This document shows positions 25,342 to 34,890 of a DNA stretch of 64,000 nucleotides, in pieces. Made by a program: the position numbers and the translations under genes. The stretch comes from CAVQNQ01 sp963714205. GTDB taxonomy: Bacteria > Acidobacteriota > Terriglobia > Bryobacterales > Bryobacteraceae. The notes beneath the pieces were generated by a model. The model saw nothing but the letters and a program-made list of their open reading frames with translations. It was not told the origin of the DNA and did not search any database. Positions within the stretch are counted from its first letter, which is position 1, and every line of letters begins with the position of its first letter. The DNA is taken from positions 62,001-126,000 of the forward strand of contig CAVQNQ010000007.1 of assembly GCA_963714205.1 (NCBI GenBank), written 5' to 3'.

Positions 25342-26751
25342 ATGAGGCTAACGTTCTGGGGCGCCGCCGGCGAAGTCACCGGGTCCATGCACCTGGTGGA
25401 GGCTGCCGGAAAACATATCCTGCTCGATTGCGGCCTGCACCAGGGACGGCGCAAGGAGACCGATTGGAAGAACCGCCACCTGCCCTTCCCCGCCCCCTCC
25501 ATCGACGCGGTCGTGCTCTCGCATGCGCACATCGATCATAGCGGCAACCTGCCAACCCTGGTCAAAAATGGATTCACCGGCCCTATCTACTCGACGCCGG
25601 CGACCGTCGATCTCTGCAACTGGATGCTGCGCGACACGGCGTACATCCAGGAGAAAGATGCCGAATTTCTCAACAGGCGGCGCGAGTACCGGATGAAAGC
25701 GGGCTGGGATCACGGCCCCGTCGAGCCGCTCTACGCCATGGAAGACGCCGAGCGGACGCTACCGCAATTCCGCATGGTCCCCTACCACCGCCCCCAGGAA
25801 CTGGCCCAGGGACTCGTGTACTCTTCCTATGATGCCGGCCACATCCTGGGATCTTCGGCGGTGCTCCTCGAAGAGACTTCGAACGGTACGCCGGTTCGCC
25901 TGGCCTTCTCCGGGGACATGGGGCGGCCGAACGTGCCCATCATTCGCAGCCCCGAGCCGCCGCCGGAAGCCGACTACCTGATCCTGGAAAGCACCTATGG
26001 CGGCCGCCTGCACAAGAGCATGGATCACGTGGTCGGCAAACTGGCCGACGTGGTGAACCGCACGGCCCGCCGCGGAGGGCGCATCATCGTGCCCTGTTTC
26101 GCCGTGGGCCGCACGCAGGAACTGGTGCTCCTGCTGCACCAGTTGGCCGCGGCCAGGGAAATCCCCGATATCCCCATATTCGTGGACAGCCCGCTCGCTG
26201 TGAACATCACCGAGGTGCATCGCGCGCATCCCGAATGCTTCAACGAGGATACGAATAAGTACCTGTCAAATCATGAAGATCCATTTGGGTTTCGGCGCCT
26301 GCGCTACGTCCGCGAGGCGGCCGAATCAAAGCGCCTGAACGACCTCCACGGCCCGCTTGTGATCATTTCCGCCTCGGGCATGTGCGAGCAGGGCCGCATC
26401 CTGCACCATTTGCGCAACAGCATCGAGGACCCCCGCAATACGGTGCTCATCACCGGCTTCCAGGCCCAGGATACTTTAGGGCGAAAGCTCATCGAAAAAT
26501 GGCCGGAAGTGCGCATCTTTGGCGAACCCATGCGCGTGCGCGCGGAAATTTCCAGCCTGGACGAGCTCAGCGCCCATGCCGACTACCGGGAACTGCTCGA
26601 CTGGCTGCGGCCGTCGGCGCACTCGCTCCGGCAGGTCTTTCTGGTCCACGGCGAACCGAAGCAGGCGGCCAATTTCGCCCAATTGCTCCAGTCCGTTTAT
26701 AGTTTGAAAGTAGCCATTCCGTGTCCCGGCCAGGTATTCGATCTCGAATAG
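25342..26751 (+). CDS. MBL-fold protein with beta-CASP and RMMBL domains (RNA-processing type)
   Basis: 469 aa. Metallo-beta-lactamase fold with the Zn motif SHAHIDHSGN near residue 60, further ligands in YDAGHILGSSAV and FSGDMGRP, then the beta-CASP domain (IVPCFAVGRTQEL, ISASGMCEQGRI) and the C-terminal specificity motif SSLDELSAHADYRELLDWL followed by VHGEP. This is the bacterial counterpart of the CPSF73/Ysh1 family, proposed to cleave RNA. GGAGG precedes the ATG at 25342; a start 12 codons earlier (25306) is less likely. H-NOX lies just upstream in the same direction, 84 bases away. Confidence 0.88.
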   Translation: MRLTFWGAAGEVTGSMHLVEAAGKHILLDCGLHQGRRKETDWKNRHLPFPAPSIDAVVLSHAHIDHSGNLPTLVKNGFTGPIYSTPATVDLCNWMLRDTAYIQEKDAEFLNRRREYRMKAGWDHGPVEPLYAMEDAERTLPQFRMVPYHRPQELAQGLVYSSYDAGHILGSSAVLLEETSNGTPVRLAFSGDMGRPNVPIIRSPEPPPEADYLILESTYGGRLHKSMDHVVGKLADVVNRTARRGGRIIVPCFAVGRTQELVLLLHQLAAAREIPDIPIFVDSPLAVNITEVHRAHPECFNEDTNKYLSNHEDPFGFRRLRYVREAAESKRLNDLHGPLVIISASGMCEQGRILHHLRNSIEDPRNTVLITGFQAQDTLGRKLIEKWPEVRIFGEPMRVRAEISSLDELSAHADYRELLDWLRPSAHSLRQVFLVHGEPKQAANFAQLLQSVYSLKVAIPCPGQVFDLE

Positions 26752-26818
26752 ACGAAACCCAATGGCCCCGATAATCCATCTATACTGGAAGAAGTTTGCT
26801 TGAAGGAGAGAACGAGAC

Positions 26819-27697
26819 GTGAGTCCGACATATAAAGAGGAACCGCCAAAATCCGGGTTGATGACAGCACTGTTCGCGGGCGCGATTATCGCTCTCGTGG
26901 CAGCCAACATCTACCTGTACGTGCAGGTCGATCATGTGCGCAGCGACGTGCACGACCAGATGACCAAGATGCACGATTCCATCATGGCCGAGGTAGCCAG
27001 CTTGCGCGATTCCTCGTCCGTTACGACCGCTTCCACGCAGAAGCACATCGACACGCTGAAGGAAGAACTCGAGACCGCCCGCAACCAGGCGCGCACGCTC
27101 TCCAGCCAGGCCAAGGCCGAAGCCGAGGCGCGGGCCGAACAGCTGGCCAAGCAGATCGAGGCCGAACAGGCCAAGACCACCCAGCAGGTGCGCACGGAAA
27201 TCAGCGGCGTCAAGCAAACCGCCGAAACGGCTAACGCCAAGGTGGCGGATGTCTCCACGGACGTGGGCAACGTCAAGACGGACCTGACCTCCACGAAATC
27301 TGAATTGGAGAAGACCATCGCCGATCTGAAATCGGTACGCGGGGATCTGGGCGTGCAGAGCGGGCTGGTGGCCACGAATGGCTCCGAGCTGGCGGCTCTG
27401 AAACGGCTGGGCGAGCGCAACTACTTCGAGTTCAAGATCGGCAAGAGCAAGCAGTTCCAGCGCGTGGGCGATATCACCCTGAAGCTGCGCGATGCCGACC
27501 CGAAGAAGAACCAGTATTCGGTGGACGTGATGGCCGACGACAAGCTGACCGAAAAGAAGAACAAGAACCTCAACGAGCCGGTCCAGTTCTACACAGCTAA
27601 GGGCGGCCACATCCCGTACGAGCTGGTCGTCAACCAGGTGCAGAAGAACCTGATCGTCGGCTACCTGTCCACACCCAAAGAGACCACCTCGCGGTAA
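26819..27697 (+). CDS. Conserved membrane-anchored coiled-coil protein
   Basis: 292 aa, not recognised. A single N-terminal membrane helix (LMTALFAGAIIALVAANIYLYV) is followed by a long coiled coil of ~150 residues rich in Lys/Ala/Glu/Gln and then a compact ~85-residue C-terminal domain starting NYFEFKIGKSKQFQRVGDITLKL. The layout suggests a surface or periplasmic scaffold. A GTG start at 26819 is preceded by GGAGAG. Confidence 0.75.
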   Translation: MSPTYKEEPPKSGLMTALFAGAIIALVAANIYLYVQVDHVRSDVHDQMTKMHDSIMAEVASLRDSSSVTTASTQKHIDTLKEELETARNQARTLSSQAKAEAEARAEQLAKQIEAEQAKTTQQVRTEISGVKQTAETANAKVADVSTDVGNVKTDLTSTKSELEKTIADLKSVRGDLGVQSGLVATNGSELAALKRLGERNYFEFKIGKSKQFQRVGDITLKLRDADPKKNQYSVDVMADDKLTEKKNKNLNEPVQFYTAKGGHIPYELVVNQVQKNLIVGYLSTPKETTSR

Positions 27698-27722
27698 GGC
27701 ATACAGCGGGACCGGGCGGCGC

Positions 27723-28838
27723 TCACAACGTGCCGGTCTCCGTTCTCTCCACCAGCCGCTCCACGTTCAGGCCGTAAAGCGCCGGCTTGCCGTCGCGGTC
27801 GCTCTGGAAGTAGAGCCGCTGGCTGTCGGGCGAGAACATGGGCGCGACGGTCTCGGGATGGCTCGCGCGGTGCTCGCAGAGGGTCAGTTCCCGCCGCGTC
27901 ACGCGCAGCAGAATCAGCACCGTGGGAGAGGCTGCGTTCCGGCTGGCGCCGGTGAACACCGAAGTATCGCGGTTGAATCCGAAGTGGACGAACTGGCTCG
28001 TGCGGGCCACCAGCCTGTCGCTGTCCCCCTCCGGAACAAGCTCTCGTATAGCGTTCAACTGGGTGGGATCGGAGGGGAAGTTCAGATACAGGACCGTCTT
28101 GCCATCGGGCGACCAGTTGGCCGGCCCGATCCGTCCCTCGGCCAGCTTGAGCCGGCGGTTGGATCTGCCCTCGGTATCGGCCAGCCACAAGGACTCCTCC
28201 CCCTGCCGGTAGAGCACTTGAGGACGCCCCGGCCGCGCGATCGGTTGGGACATCGGAAACGTCCCTTCGAGCACCGTGCGCGCCCTCCCGCTGCTCAGCG
28301 CGACGCTGCGCAACCGCGCGCCATCGGCATGCCGCTCGATGAAATAGGCGTGGTTGCCATCCCGGTCCACGCTGGCGCCTGAGCCGCGCTCCCATCCCTC
28401 GGCGATCCGGTACACTTCGCGTTCGCGCAGCGTGGCCAGCAGGGAAACGTATAACCCGCGCCCGGCGAAAAACGCGAAGCCCCGGTCGCCGGCCCCCAGC
28501 GCCAGTGACCCGCCATCCAGACCTTCGGCCTCCGTCAACTGCCGCGTGCCGGCGTTCTTCAGGCTCATCAGGAACGCCTGCGGCGATCCGGTGCGATCGC
28601 AGCAGAAGAGAAGATCGGAGCCGGCGCGGGTGATCGAGCGGTTATACCAGGCCGTGAGCGTGCTGCTATACGAGGGCGCCGTGAGGCGGTCCACCTCCAG
28701 TTCGGTGGCGGCATCCGCGTACCGCTTCACATCCGGGGGGAATTCCGTGCCTTTGGTTTCGGCGGCAACCATGCGCGCCGCCGCGGCGCCGCATACCAGC
28801 AGCAGCCGGCGCGAGAAGCGGCCTCCAAGACCGGCCAT
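27723..28838 (-). CDS. Exported beta-propeller protein, oligogalacturonate-lyase-like / TolB-like
   Basis: 371 aa with a Tat- or Sec-type N-terminus (RFSRRLLLVCGAAAARMVAAE) and repeated propeller blades such as GPANWSPDGKTVLYLNFPSDP and VAPMFSPDSQRLYFQSDRDGKPALYGL. Oligogalacturonide lyases show the same order (RSITRAGSDLLFCCDRTG ... VHFGFNRDTSVF ... ending in an SDR-like blade), so pectin degradation is possible, but related propellers have other jobs. It is convergent with the coiled-coil gene. Confidence 0.7.
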   Translation of the reverse strand: MAGLGGRFSRRLLLVCGAAAARMVAAETKGTEFPPDVKRYADAATELEVDRLTAPSYSSTLTAWYNRSITRAGSDLLFCCDRTGSPQAFLMSLKNAGTRQLTEAEGLDGGSLALGAGDRGFAFFAGRGLYVSLLATLREREVYRIAEGWERGSGASVDRDGNHAYFIERHADGARLRSVALSSGRARTVLEGTFPMSQPIARPGRPQVLYRQGEESLWLADTEGRSNRRLKLAEGRIGPANWSPDGKTVLYLNFPSDPTQLNAIRELVPEGDSDRLVARTSQFVHFGFNRDTSVFTGASRNAASPTVLILLRVTRRELTLCEHRASHPETVAPMFSPDSQRLYFQSDRDGKPALYGLNVERLVERTETGTL

Positions 28839-28896
28839 ATTCTCGATCGTAGCAGCACCAGCCGCCCGGCCGCATCCCGAAAGTCACGCCCCCGCC

Positions 28897-30078
28897 CTAC
28901 CGCGATCCCACGCCCGGAGGCCCGAATCGCTGGCGCTTGAAAGCGTACATGTTGTGGTCGGCCTCGTCCAGGGCGTCCCGCAGCGCGCGGCCGTGCGCGT
29001 CGGCCGTGCCCCAACTGAAGGAGATGGGCAGCACGCCGACCCCGCGCACGCGGAAATCGTGCAGGCGGGCCTCGATGGCGGTCATACGCTTGTTGGCCAC
29101 CGCCAGTTGCTGGTTGTGAAACAGGAGCACGAATTCATCCCCGCCCCAGCGAAAGGCCTCGTCTTCGTGGCGGATGGAGGCGTGCAGCAGATGGCCGATG
29201 TTGCGCAGAATCTCGTCGCCGGTCAGATGGCCGTAGCGGTCGTTGATGTCCTTGAAATTGTCCATGTCGCAGACCGCCACCACGCCCTCGAACGGGGGCG
29301 GTTCATCCACGCGGCGCGCCAGGGCGGCCTGGTTCAGGAGGCCCGTCAGGTGGTCCAGGGCGAAGTTCTGCTGGCTTTCGCGGCGCAGATGGTCGATTTC
29401 GCCGCTCAAGTCGCGCAGGCGGTCCATCTCCGTTTCACCCCACATGGCCATGGCACAGTAAGCCAGCACGCTGTTCAGAATGAATTCGTAGTGCGTCTCG
29501 TACAGCAGGTGGCGGGCCCAGGAAGGAGCGGCGCCGAGATGCACCAGGCAGATGGTCAGCCCGGCCTTCGCCAGATAGGCCACCGCCAGAGCCAGCAGCA
29601 CTACACGGAAAGCCCGCCCTCCCCGCCCGGCCTGGTGGCCGAGCAAAAAGAAGTTGTAAATGTAGGCGGTCGCCACCGCCAGGGCGTCGGTGAGCTCGTA
29701 CCCTTCCGCATGCGAATACCAGCCCAGCGCAAATGCCAGAGCCACGAAGATGGGCAGAATGGCAATCAGCCGCAGCACCGTGCGCCAGTCTTTGAAGCTC
29801 GAGGCGAATCCCGCGCGCGCCGCCGCCACCAGCACGATGACGAATGCGAACTCGAAGGTGGCGTAGGCCGCCAGCCACCCCGCTCGCGCGCTTGCGCGGA
29901 GCAGCGCGAAACCGCACAGGCCCGCCATCAGACGCAGCCCCCAGGCCGCCGACCATAGCCCGAAATAGACCGCGCGCGATTGCCCGTACAGATACAGAAA
30001 GACGGCTCCGAACAGCACCGTTCCGATCTCCTGAATCAGGAACCCGGTCCAGTCCGGAATCATGCCGGCAGGGTCCAT
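28897..30078 (-). CDS. Membrane-bound diguanylate cyclase (GGDEF)
   Basis: Makes cyclic di-GMP from GTP. 393 aa: about six or seven N-terminal membrane helices (residues ~5-200), a short coiled linker (GEIDHLRRESQQNFALD), then the GGDEF domain. The active-site loop is RWGGDEFVLL, intact, with upstream DHLTGLLNQAAL and CDMDNFKDINDRYGHL and the late helix DEADHNMYAFKRQ. There is no EAL domain. It may respond to a membrane signal; the nearby H-NOX protein is a possible partner, but they are not in an operon. Confidence 0.88.
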   Translation of the reverse strand: MDPAGMIPDWTGFLIQEIGTVLFGAVFLYLYGQSRAVYFGLWSAAWGLRLMAGLCGFALLRASARAGWLAAYATFEFAFVIVLVAAARAGFASSFKDWRTVLRLIAILPIFVALAFALGWYSHAEGYELTDALAVATAYIYNFFLLGHQAGRGGRAFRVVLLALAVAYLAKAGLTICLVHLGAAPSWARHLLYETHYEFILNSVLAYCAMAMWGETEMDRLRDLSGEIDHLRRESQQNFALDHLTGLLNQAALARRVDEPPPFEGVVAVCDMDNFKDINDRYGHLTGDEILRNIGHLLHASIRHEDEAFRWGGDEFVLLFHNQQLAVANKRMTAIEARLHDFRVRGVGVLPISFSWGTADAHGRALRDALDEADHNMYAFKRQRFGPPGVGSR

Positions 30079-30082
30079 CGGC

Positions 30083-30862
30083 TCAGTCCCCCTGGATGGC
30101 GTGGCGGCGCACGGCCAGGGCGCGGCCGGTCGATGGATCCACCTCCACGACCACGGCGTGCAGCTCGGGCGATTGCCGCGCGGCCTCCATGCGCACCGGG
30201 AGTCCCGTGAGAAAGCGCCGGGTGACGATCTCGATATCCACGCCGATCACCGAATGGTACGGCCCCGTCATGCCGCAATCCGTCTGGTAGGCGGTGCCGC
30301 CGGGCAGGATGCGGGTATCCGCCGTGGGCACGTGCGTGTGGGTGCCTACCACCGCTGAAACGCGCCCATCCAGGTACCACCCCATGGCGACTTTCTCGCT
30401 CGTCACTTCCGCGTGGAAATCCACGAACTTAACCTTGATGGCGGGGTCCAGCCCGGCCAGGATTTGGTCGGCTTTCCGGAACGGGCAGTCTGTGGGCGGC
30501 ATGTAGGTGCGGCCTTGCAGGTTGATCACCGCGCACTCCACGCCGTTGCGCGCGCGCACGACGATCACGCCGCTGCCCGGCGCGTCGGGATAGTTCGCGG
30601 GGCGCAGCAGGCGCGGCTGGCGCGCAATATAATCGCCGATCTCGCGCTTATCCCAGACGTGGTTGCCGGAAGTCAGCACATCCAGGCCCATGCCAAAAAG
30701 CTCCTCGGCGATGGATGGCGTGAGGCCGAATCCGCCAGCCGCGTTCTCCGCGTTGGCCACCGCGAGATCGACGTGGTTGGCTTCCACGATATCCGCCAGA
30801 TGGTCCGCCAGCATCCTGCGTCCCGGGGACGCGAAGATATCCCCAACAAAAAGAATGTGCAT
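30083..30862 (-). CDS. YmdB-family metallophosphoesterase
   Basis: 259 aa from the ATG at 30862 (MHILFVGDIFASPGR). Calcineurin-like metallophosphoesterase with the metal-binding motifs GDIFASPGR, NAENAAGGFGLT, TSGNHVWDKREI, FHAEVTSEKVAMG and GTHTHVPTADTRIL. Relatives hydrolyse 2',3'-cyclic nucleotides and affect cell-fate decisions in Firmicutes. The stop is only 5 bases upstream of the cyclase start on the same strand, so the two genes (30862 to 28897) likely share an operon, pairing a nucleotide phosphodiesterase with a cyclase. Confidence 0.85.
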   Translation of the reverse strand: MHILFVGDIFASPGRRMLADHLADIVEANHVDLAVANAENAAGGFGLTPSIAEELFGMGLDVLTSGNHVWDKREIGDYIARQPRLLRPANYPDAPGSGVIVVRARNGVECAVINLQGRTYMPPTDCPFRKADQILAGLDPAIKVKFVDFHAEVTSEKVAMGWYLDGRVSAVVGTHTHVPTADTRILPGGTAYQTDCGMTGPYHSVIGVDIEIVTRRFLTGLPVRMEAARQSPELHAVVVEVDPSTGRALAVRRHAIQGD

Positions 30863-30917
30863 TCCTCGATTCACGTTAGCACGAGGCGGCCGCCCCGCCG
30901 CGCCGATCCGCATCAGA

Positions 30918-30923
30918 TATAAT
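30918..30923 (+). promoter_or_regulatory. -10 box for the TIGR03437 gene at 30975
   Basis: TATAAT, a perfect -10, lies 51 bases before the start codon. No good -35 at 17 bases was seen. Confidence 0.45.
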
Positions 30924-30974
30924 TCACAACCCCCGGACTCTAAGGTTCTGCCGCGCACAGCCGATAGATGATTC

Positions 30975-32945
30975 ATGAAGTGGCGTTTGAGAATTGCAAC
31001 GGCCCTGGCGATCTTTTGGATTTTCTCCCGGCCAGCAGTGGCCCAGACGGCCGGCCCAACCGCCAGCCCATCGACCTTGACCTTCTCATACCAGGTAAAC
31101 AGCACGACTTATCCGGCGGCGGCCAAGGTCACGATCACACTCCCCAAGGCCATCAGTTCGCTGCCGCTCGCGGTCGCGGCGCCATCCCAGGGCTGGCTGA
31201 TCGTCACCCCGTCGAGCGGCCATTCGCCATTAACGCTGAGCGTGTTGGTAAACCCCACCGGGTTGACTCCCGGCAATTACCCGGGCGTTATCAGCGTCGA
31301 TTCGGTCCCGGCCAGCAACAGCCCCGCGGTGATTGCCGTAACCCTGATGGTTTCCAATCCCCCCTCCACCCTGGCCATCGGTTCGCCTTCTTCCAACTAC
31401 ACCCCGTCCGGGTCCGGGGCTGCCTTGCCGAGCCTGAGCTTCACCTACACGACTGGGGCAGCCGCCGTGTCGCCCGCGCAATCCGAGATCGATGTCTCGA
31501 CCACCGGCAGCGACGCCATCTCCTTTAACGTGACGGCCGGAGGAGGAACCACCAAGACCACCGGCGTCTGGCTGCGCGTGAATGGCACAGGCGGAGCGCT
31601 GCCGAACCTGACGACCAGCGGCGTGGCCCTTTCCGGCTCCAGCGTTCCCATCTACGTGACGCTGGACCTGCCCACCGTTCAGGCCTTGCTCCCGGGAAGC
31701 TATGCCGGAACCATCGTCATTGCGGCCGCCAATACCATAAACGGAAGCGCCGCCGTAGAGGTCGCTCTGGTGGTCTCGGCGGGGCCACCGAGCGTCACTT
31801 CCATCAACCCGCAACGCCTCATCGCCGGTCCGGTGATCAATCCCATCATCACCATCTACGGCAACAACTTCTTCAGCACGTCCGTAGTCACGATGCAGCA
31901 AGGAACCAACCCGCCGATTACGGTCACCGCGACCCTGCTCAGCCAGCAGGTTTTGCAGGCCACCATCAACGCCGCGTATCTCGCGCCGCCCAGCGGTCCG
32001 ACCCTGTACCCGATCCAGTGGAGCATCGCCGTAACCAATCCCGCGCCTCCCAACAACCCCGGACAGTCCCCCGCAACCATCGCATTCTATGAGGACGATC
32101 CCACCCAACCCGGAATCACTTCGATCGTGAATGCGGCCAGTTTCCTGGCGACGTCGGTTTTCACGGGAACCGGCAGCAACCCCGTCAATCCACCGACGAC
32201 TCCATCCGCTTCCGTGGCTCCGCGGGAGATCATCTCCATTTTCGGCCGCAACCTCGGGCCCGCCTCGGTGAGCACTGCGCCTCCCTCTTCCGCCACTCCG
32301 AGCCTCTACCCGACCGCGTTCGGCGGCATTCAGGTGGTCTTCAGCATCCCGGGCACACCTTCCACCTCGGCGCTGGCGCCTATTATCATGATTTCGAGCA
32401 ACCAGATCAATGCCATCGTGCCGGTGGAAGTGGCCGCCGCGCTGACCGCTTCGCCGCCGGTCGTCACGGTTCAGGTCGTCAATGGATCCGCCACTACGCT
32501 CGGGTTTGACGTGACCGTGATTCCGGAGGACCCTGGAACGTTCACATTCGGCGGACTGGGCCAGGGGCAGGGCGCCGTCTTGAACTTCGACAGCACTTCC
32601 GGCTCTTATGTGATCAACTCGTCCAAGACAGGGGCGCCGCTCGGATCGACGGTATCCATCTACGCCACGGGCCTGGGCGATTTCGTCGGTTCCATGGTCG
32701 ATGGCGAGGTGGCCACCGGAGCCGTTAAGGTCGCCGATGCTACCGTGCGAGTGGATATCGCAGGTCAGCCGTCCGTGGTTACCTATGCCGGCACGTCGGG
32801 CGGCTCCGTGGCGGGCCTGGTCCAGATAAACGCCATCGTGCCGCCGACCGTGCCAAGCTCCTCGTGCGTCAGCCTGGCCGTCTCAATCGGGGCTGTGGCT
32901 GCGTCGCACAAGAGCCAGCCCGATGTAACCTTGTGCACTAAGTAG
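30975..32945 (+). CDS. Exported protein with TIGR03437-type C-terminal domain
   Basis: 656 aa with a clear signal peptide (RLRIATALAIFWIFSRPAVAQ). BACON/Ig-like beta domains fill the N-terminal half (FSYQVNSTTYPAAAKVTITLPKA; an IPT/TIG-like ITSINPQRLIAGPVINPIITIYGNNFF). The last ~280 residues are the TIGR03437 domain (PGITSIVNAASFL, ISIFGRNLGPA, IISSNQINAIVP, VSIYATGLGDFVG, GLVQINAIVPPTVP). Function unknown; predicted cell-surface or secreted. It follows a good -10 (30918-30923). Confidence 0.8.
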   Translation: MKWRLRIATALAIFWIFSRPAVAQTAGPTASPSTLTFSYQVNSTTYPAAAKVTITLPKAISSLPLAVAAPSQGWLIVTPSSGHSPLTLSVLVNPTGLTPGNYPGVISVDSVPASNSPAVIAVTLMVSNPPSTLAIGSPSSNYTPSGSGAALPSLSFTYTTGAAAVSPAQSEIDVSTTGSDAISFNVTAGGGTTKTTGVWLRVNGTGGALPNLTTSGVALSGSSVPIYVTLDLPTVQALLPGSYAGTIVIAAANTINGSAAVEVALVVSAGPPSVTSINPQRLIAGPVINPIITIYGNNFFSTSVVTMQQGTNPPITVTATLLSQQVLQATINAAYLAPPSGPTLYPIQWSIAVTNPAPPNNPGQSPATIAFYEDDPTQPGITSIVNAASFLATSVFTGTGSNPVNPPTTPSASVAPREIISIFGRNLGPASVSTAPPSSATPSLYPTAFGGIQVVFSIPGTPSTSALAPIIMISSNQINAIVPVEVAAALTASPPVVTVQVVNGSATTLGFDVTVIPEDPGTFTFGGLGQGQGAVLNFDSTSGSYVINSSKTGAPLGSTVSIYATGLGDFVGSMVDGEVATGAVKVADATVRVDIAGQPSVVTYAGTSGGSVAGLVQINAIVPPTVPSSSCVSLAVSIGAVAASHKSQPDVTLCTK

Positions 32946-32955
32946 CGGCCTTCAG

Positions 32956-32971
32956 GGCCCGCGCGGGCCCT
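32956..32971. terminator. GC-rich palindrome after the TIGR03437 gene
   Basis: GGGCCCGCGCGGGCCC is a perfect palindrome, 11 bases past the stop codon, able to form a 6-bp GC stem with a GCGC loop. No U-tract follows, so intrinsic termination is doubtful. Confidence 0.3.
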
Positions 32972-32986
32972 CCCCGTAACGCCCCT

Positions 32987-32992
32987 ATAATA
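32987..32992 (+). promoter_or_regulatory. -10 box immediately before mtaB
   Basis: TATAAT ends eight bases before the GTG start codon at 33001, with no Shine-Dalgarno between, which implies a leaderless mtaB mRNA. Confidence 0.5.
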
Positions 32993-33000
32993 GAAGAAAC

Positions 33001-34320
33001 GTGGGGAAATTCTTCGTTCAGAACTTCGGTTGCCGCGCGACCCAGGCCGATGGCGCAGCCCTGGAATCGCTTCTCGCCGCCACCGGGTTGGAAGCCGCCG
33101 GAGAGCGCCGCGAGGCCGATCTGGTAGTCCTCAACACCTGCACGGTCACTGGAGCGGCCGATGAGGACGTTCGCCACACCATCAGCCGCGCGCATCGCGA
33201 GAATCCCGGCGCCCGCATCCTGGTGACCGGCTGCTATGCGCAGCGTGCACCCGAGGAACTGGCCGCGCTGCCCGGCGTCGCGTGGGTGGTAGGCAACTCG
33301 CACAAAACACAGATCGCAGAGCTCGTTTCGCTGCCCGAGCCGGACACCCCCTACCACGGCAACATCCATGTCGGCGATATCTTCGCGCAGCGCGATTTCC
33401 TCTCCGCTCCAGTGGAAGACGCCGCCGGCGATCGGACGCGTCCCAACCTGAAGATCCAGGATGGCTGCAATAACCGCTGCTCGTTTTGCATCATCCCGTT
33501 CGTGCGCGGCCGCAGCCGCAGCGCGCCCGCGGAAGAGGTTGTCCGGCAGGTGCGCGGGCTGGCCGGTCGCTACCGCGAAATCGTTCTCAGCGGCATCAAC
33601 CTGGGCCGCTGGGGCCGGGAGCCGGCGAGCCGGATGCGCCTGGCCGATCTCCTGCGCCTGCTGCTCGCCGAGACAGAGGTGGCCCGCCTGCGACTGAGCT
33701 CCGTCGAACCCATGGATTTCTCCGACGACCTGCTGGGCCTGATGGCCGAATCGCCGCGCATCGCCGCGCACGTCCATGCGCCCCTGCAGACAGGTTCGGA
33801 CCGCATCCTGCGCCGCATGCACCGCAAATACCGCCCGCGCCACTACGCCGAGCGCGTCCTCAAAGCGCGCGCCCTGATGCCCCTGGCCGCCATCGGCGCC
33901 GACGTCATGGCGGGCTTCCCGGGTGAGACCGAAGCCGATTTCGAAGAGAGCCGCGCCTTCATCGCTGGGCTGCCGTTCACTTATCTGCACGTGTTCACGT
34001 ACTCGGAACGGCCCGGTACTCCCGCGGCCGCCGACGCCCAGCCCGTGCCGCTTCCTGCGCGCAAGGAGCGCAACCGTATGCTGCGCGAGCTGGCCACGGC
34101 TAAGAACCTGGCCTTCCGCGAGAGCCTGGTGGGGAAGACGCTCTCGGCGGTCACCCTCAACCAGTCCGGCGCCGCCCTCACGGAGAACTACCTGAAGGTG
34201 GAATTGGCCGCGCCCCGCCAGGCCAACCAAATTGTGGATCTGCGCATCGGCGGAATCGCCGACGCGGGCCTGCGTGAAGCTCCGCTGCTACATCTCCCGG
34301 CGGCCTTCCATGGCCTTTGA
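33001..34320 (+). CDS. mtaB: tRNA t6A37 methylthiotransferase MtaB
   Basis: Radical SAM enzyme that adds a methylthio group to t6A at position 37 of tRNAs. 439 aa, normal. The N-terminal UPF0004 domain has its three cluster Cys in QNFGCRATQ, NTCTVTGAADEDVRH and VTGCYAQR. The radical-SAM cluster is CNNRCSFCIIPFVRGRSRS (CxxxCxxC). MDFSDDLLGLMAESPRIAAHVHAPLQTGSDRILRRMHR-type sequence is typical, and the C-terminal TRAM-like region is short. The GTG start has a TATAAT eight bases upstream. The 3' end overlaps convergent recR by 33 bases. Confidence 0.92.
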   Translation: MGKFFVQNFGCRATQADGAALESLLAATGLEAAGERREADLVVLNTCTVTGAADEDVRHTISRAHRENPGARILVTGCYAQRAPEELAALPGVAWVVGNSHKTQIAELVSLPEPDTPYHGNIHVGDIFAQRDFLSAPVEDAAGDRTRPNLKIQDGCNNRCSFCIIPFVRGRSRSAPAEEVVRQVRGLAGRYREIVLSGINLGRWGREPASRMRLADLLRLLLAETEVARLRLSSVEPMDFSDDLLGLMAESPRIAAHVHAPLQTGSDRILRRMHRKYRPRHYAERVLKARALMPLAAIGADVMAGFPGETEADFEESRAFIAGLPFTYLHVFTYSERPGTPAAADAQPVPLPARKERNRMLRELATAKNLAFRESLVGKTLSAVTLNQSGAALTENYLKVELAAPRQANQIVDLRIGGIADAGLREAPLLHLPAAFHGL

Positions 34321-34887
34321 GATGGTCACTTCGTCCGCGAATTCCAGGTCGCTGCCCACCGGGATGCCCATGGCGATGCGCGTCACCTTCACCCCCAGCG
34401 GTTTCAGCAGGCGCGCCAGGTAGACCGCCGTGGCCTCACCCTCTACCGTGGGATTGGTGGCCACGATCACCTCCTGAATCTCGCCCCCTCCGATCCGCTC
34501 CACCAGCCCCTTGATCTTGAGCGCATCCGGACCGATGCCACGCAGCGGCGATAGCGCGCCATGCAGCACGTGGTAGCGCCCCTCGAACTGGCGCGTGGTC
34601 TCGATCCCCACGATGTTGTGCGGTTCCTCCACCACGCAGACTACCTTCGGATCGCGGCCGGCATCGCGGCAGAACTGGCAGACCTCGCCGTCGCTGATGT
34701 TGTTGCACACCCGGCAGAGCCCCAACTTGTCCTTCACGTCGAGCAGGGCTTGAGCCAGGTGCTCGGCTTCCTCGCGCCCCGCCCGCAGAATGTGGAAGGC
34801 GATGCGCTGCGCGGACTTCTGCCCGATCCCGGGCAGCCTCTTGAACTCGGTGATGAGCCGCGCCAGCGGCTCGGCGAAATCGGGCAT
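34288..34887 (-). CDS. recR: Recombination protein RecR
   Basis: Recombinational repair with RecF/RecO. 199 aa. HhH (FKRLPGIGQKSAQRIAFHIL), C4 zinc finger (CRVCNNISDGEVCQFC) and Toprim domain (VCVVEEPHNIVGIETTRQFEGRYHVL) are present in the standard order. It is the last gene of ffs-dnaX-ybaB-recR, 3 bases after ybaB. Confidence 0.95.
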   Translation of the reverse strand: MPDFAEPLARLITEFKRLPGIGQKSAQRIAFHILRAGREEAEHLAQALLDVKDKLGLCRVCNNISDGEVCQFCRDAGRDPKVVCVVEEPHNIVGIETTRQFEGRYHVLHGALSPLRGIGPDALKIKGLVERIGGGEIQEVIVATNPTVEGEATAVYLARLLKPLGVKVTRIAMGIPVGSDLEFADEVTISKAMEGRREM

Positions 34888-34890
34888 CGC

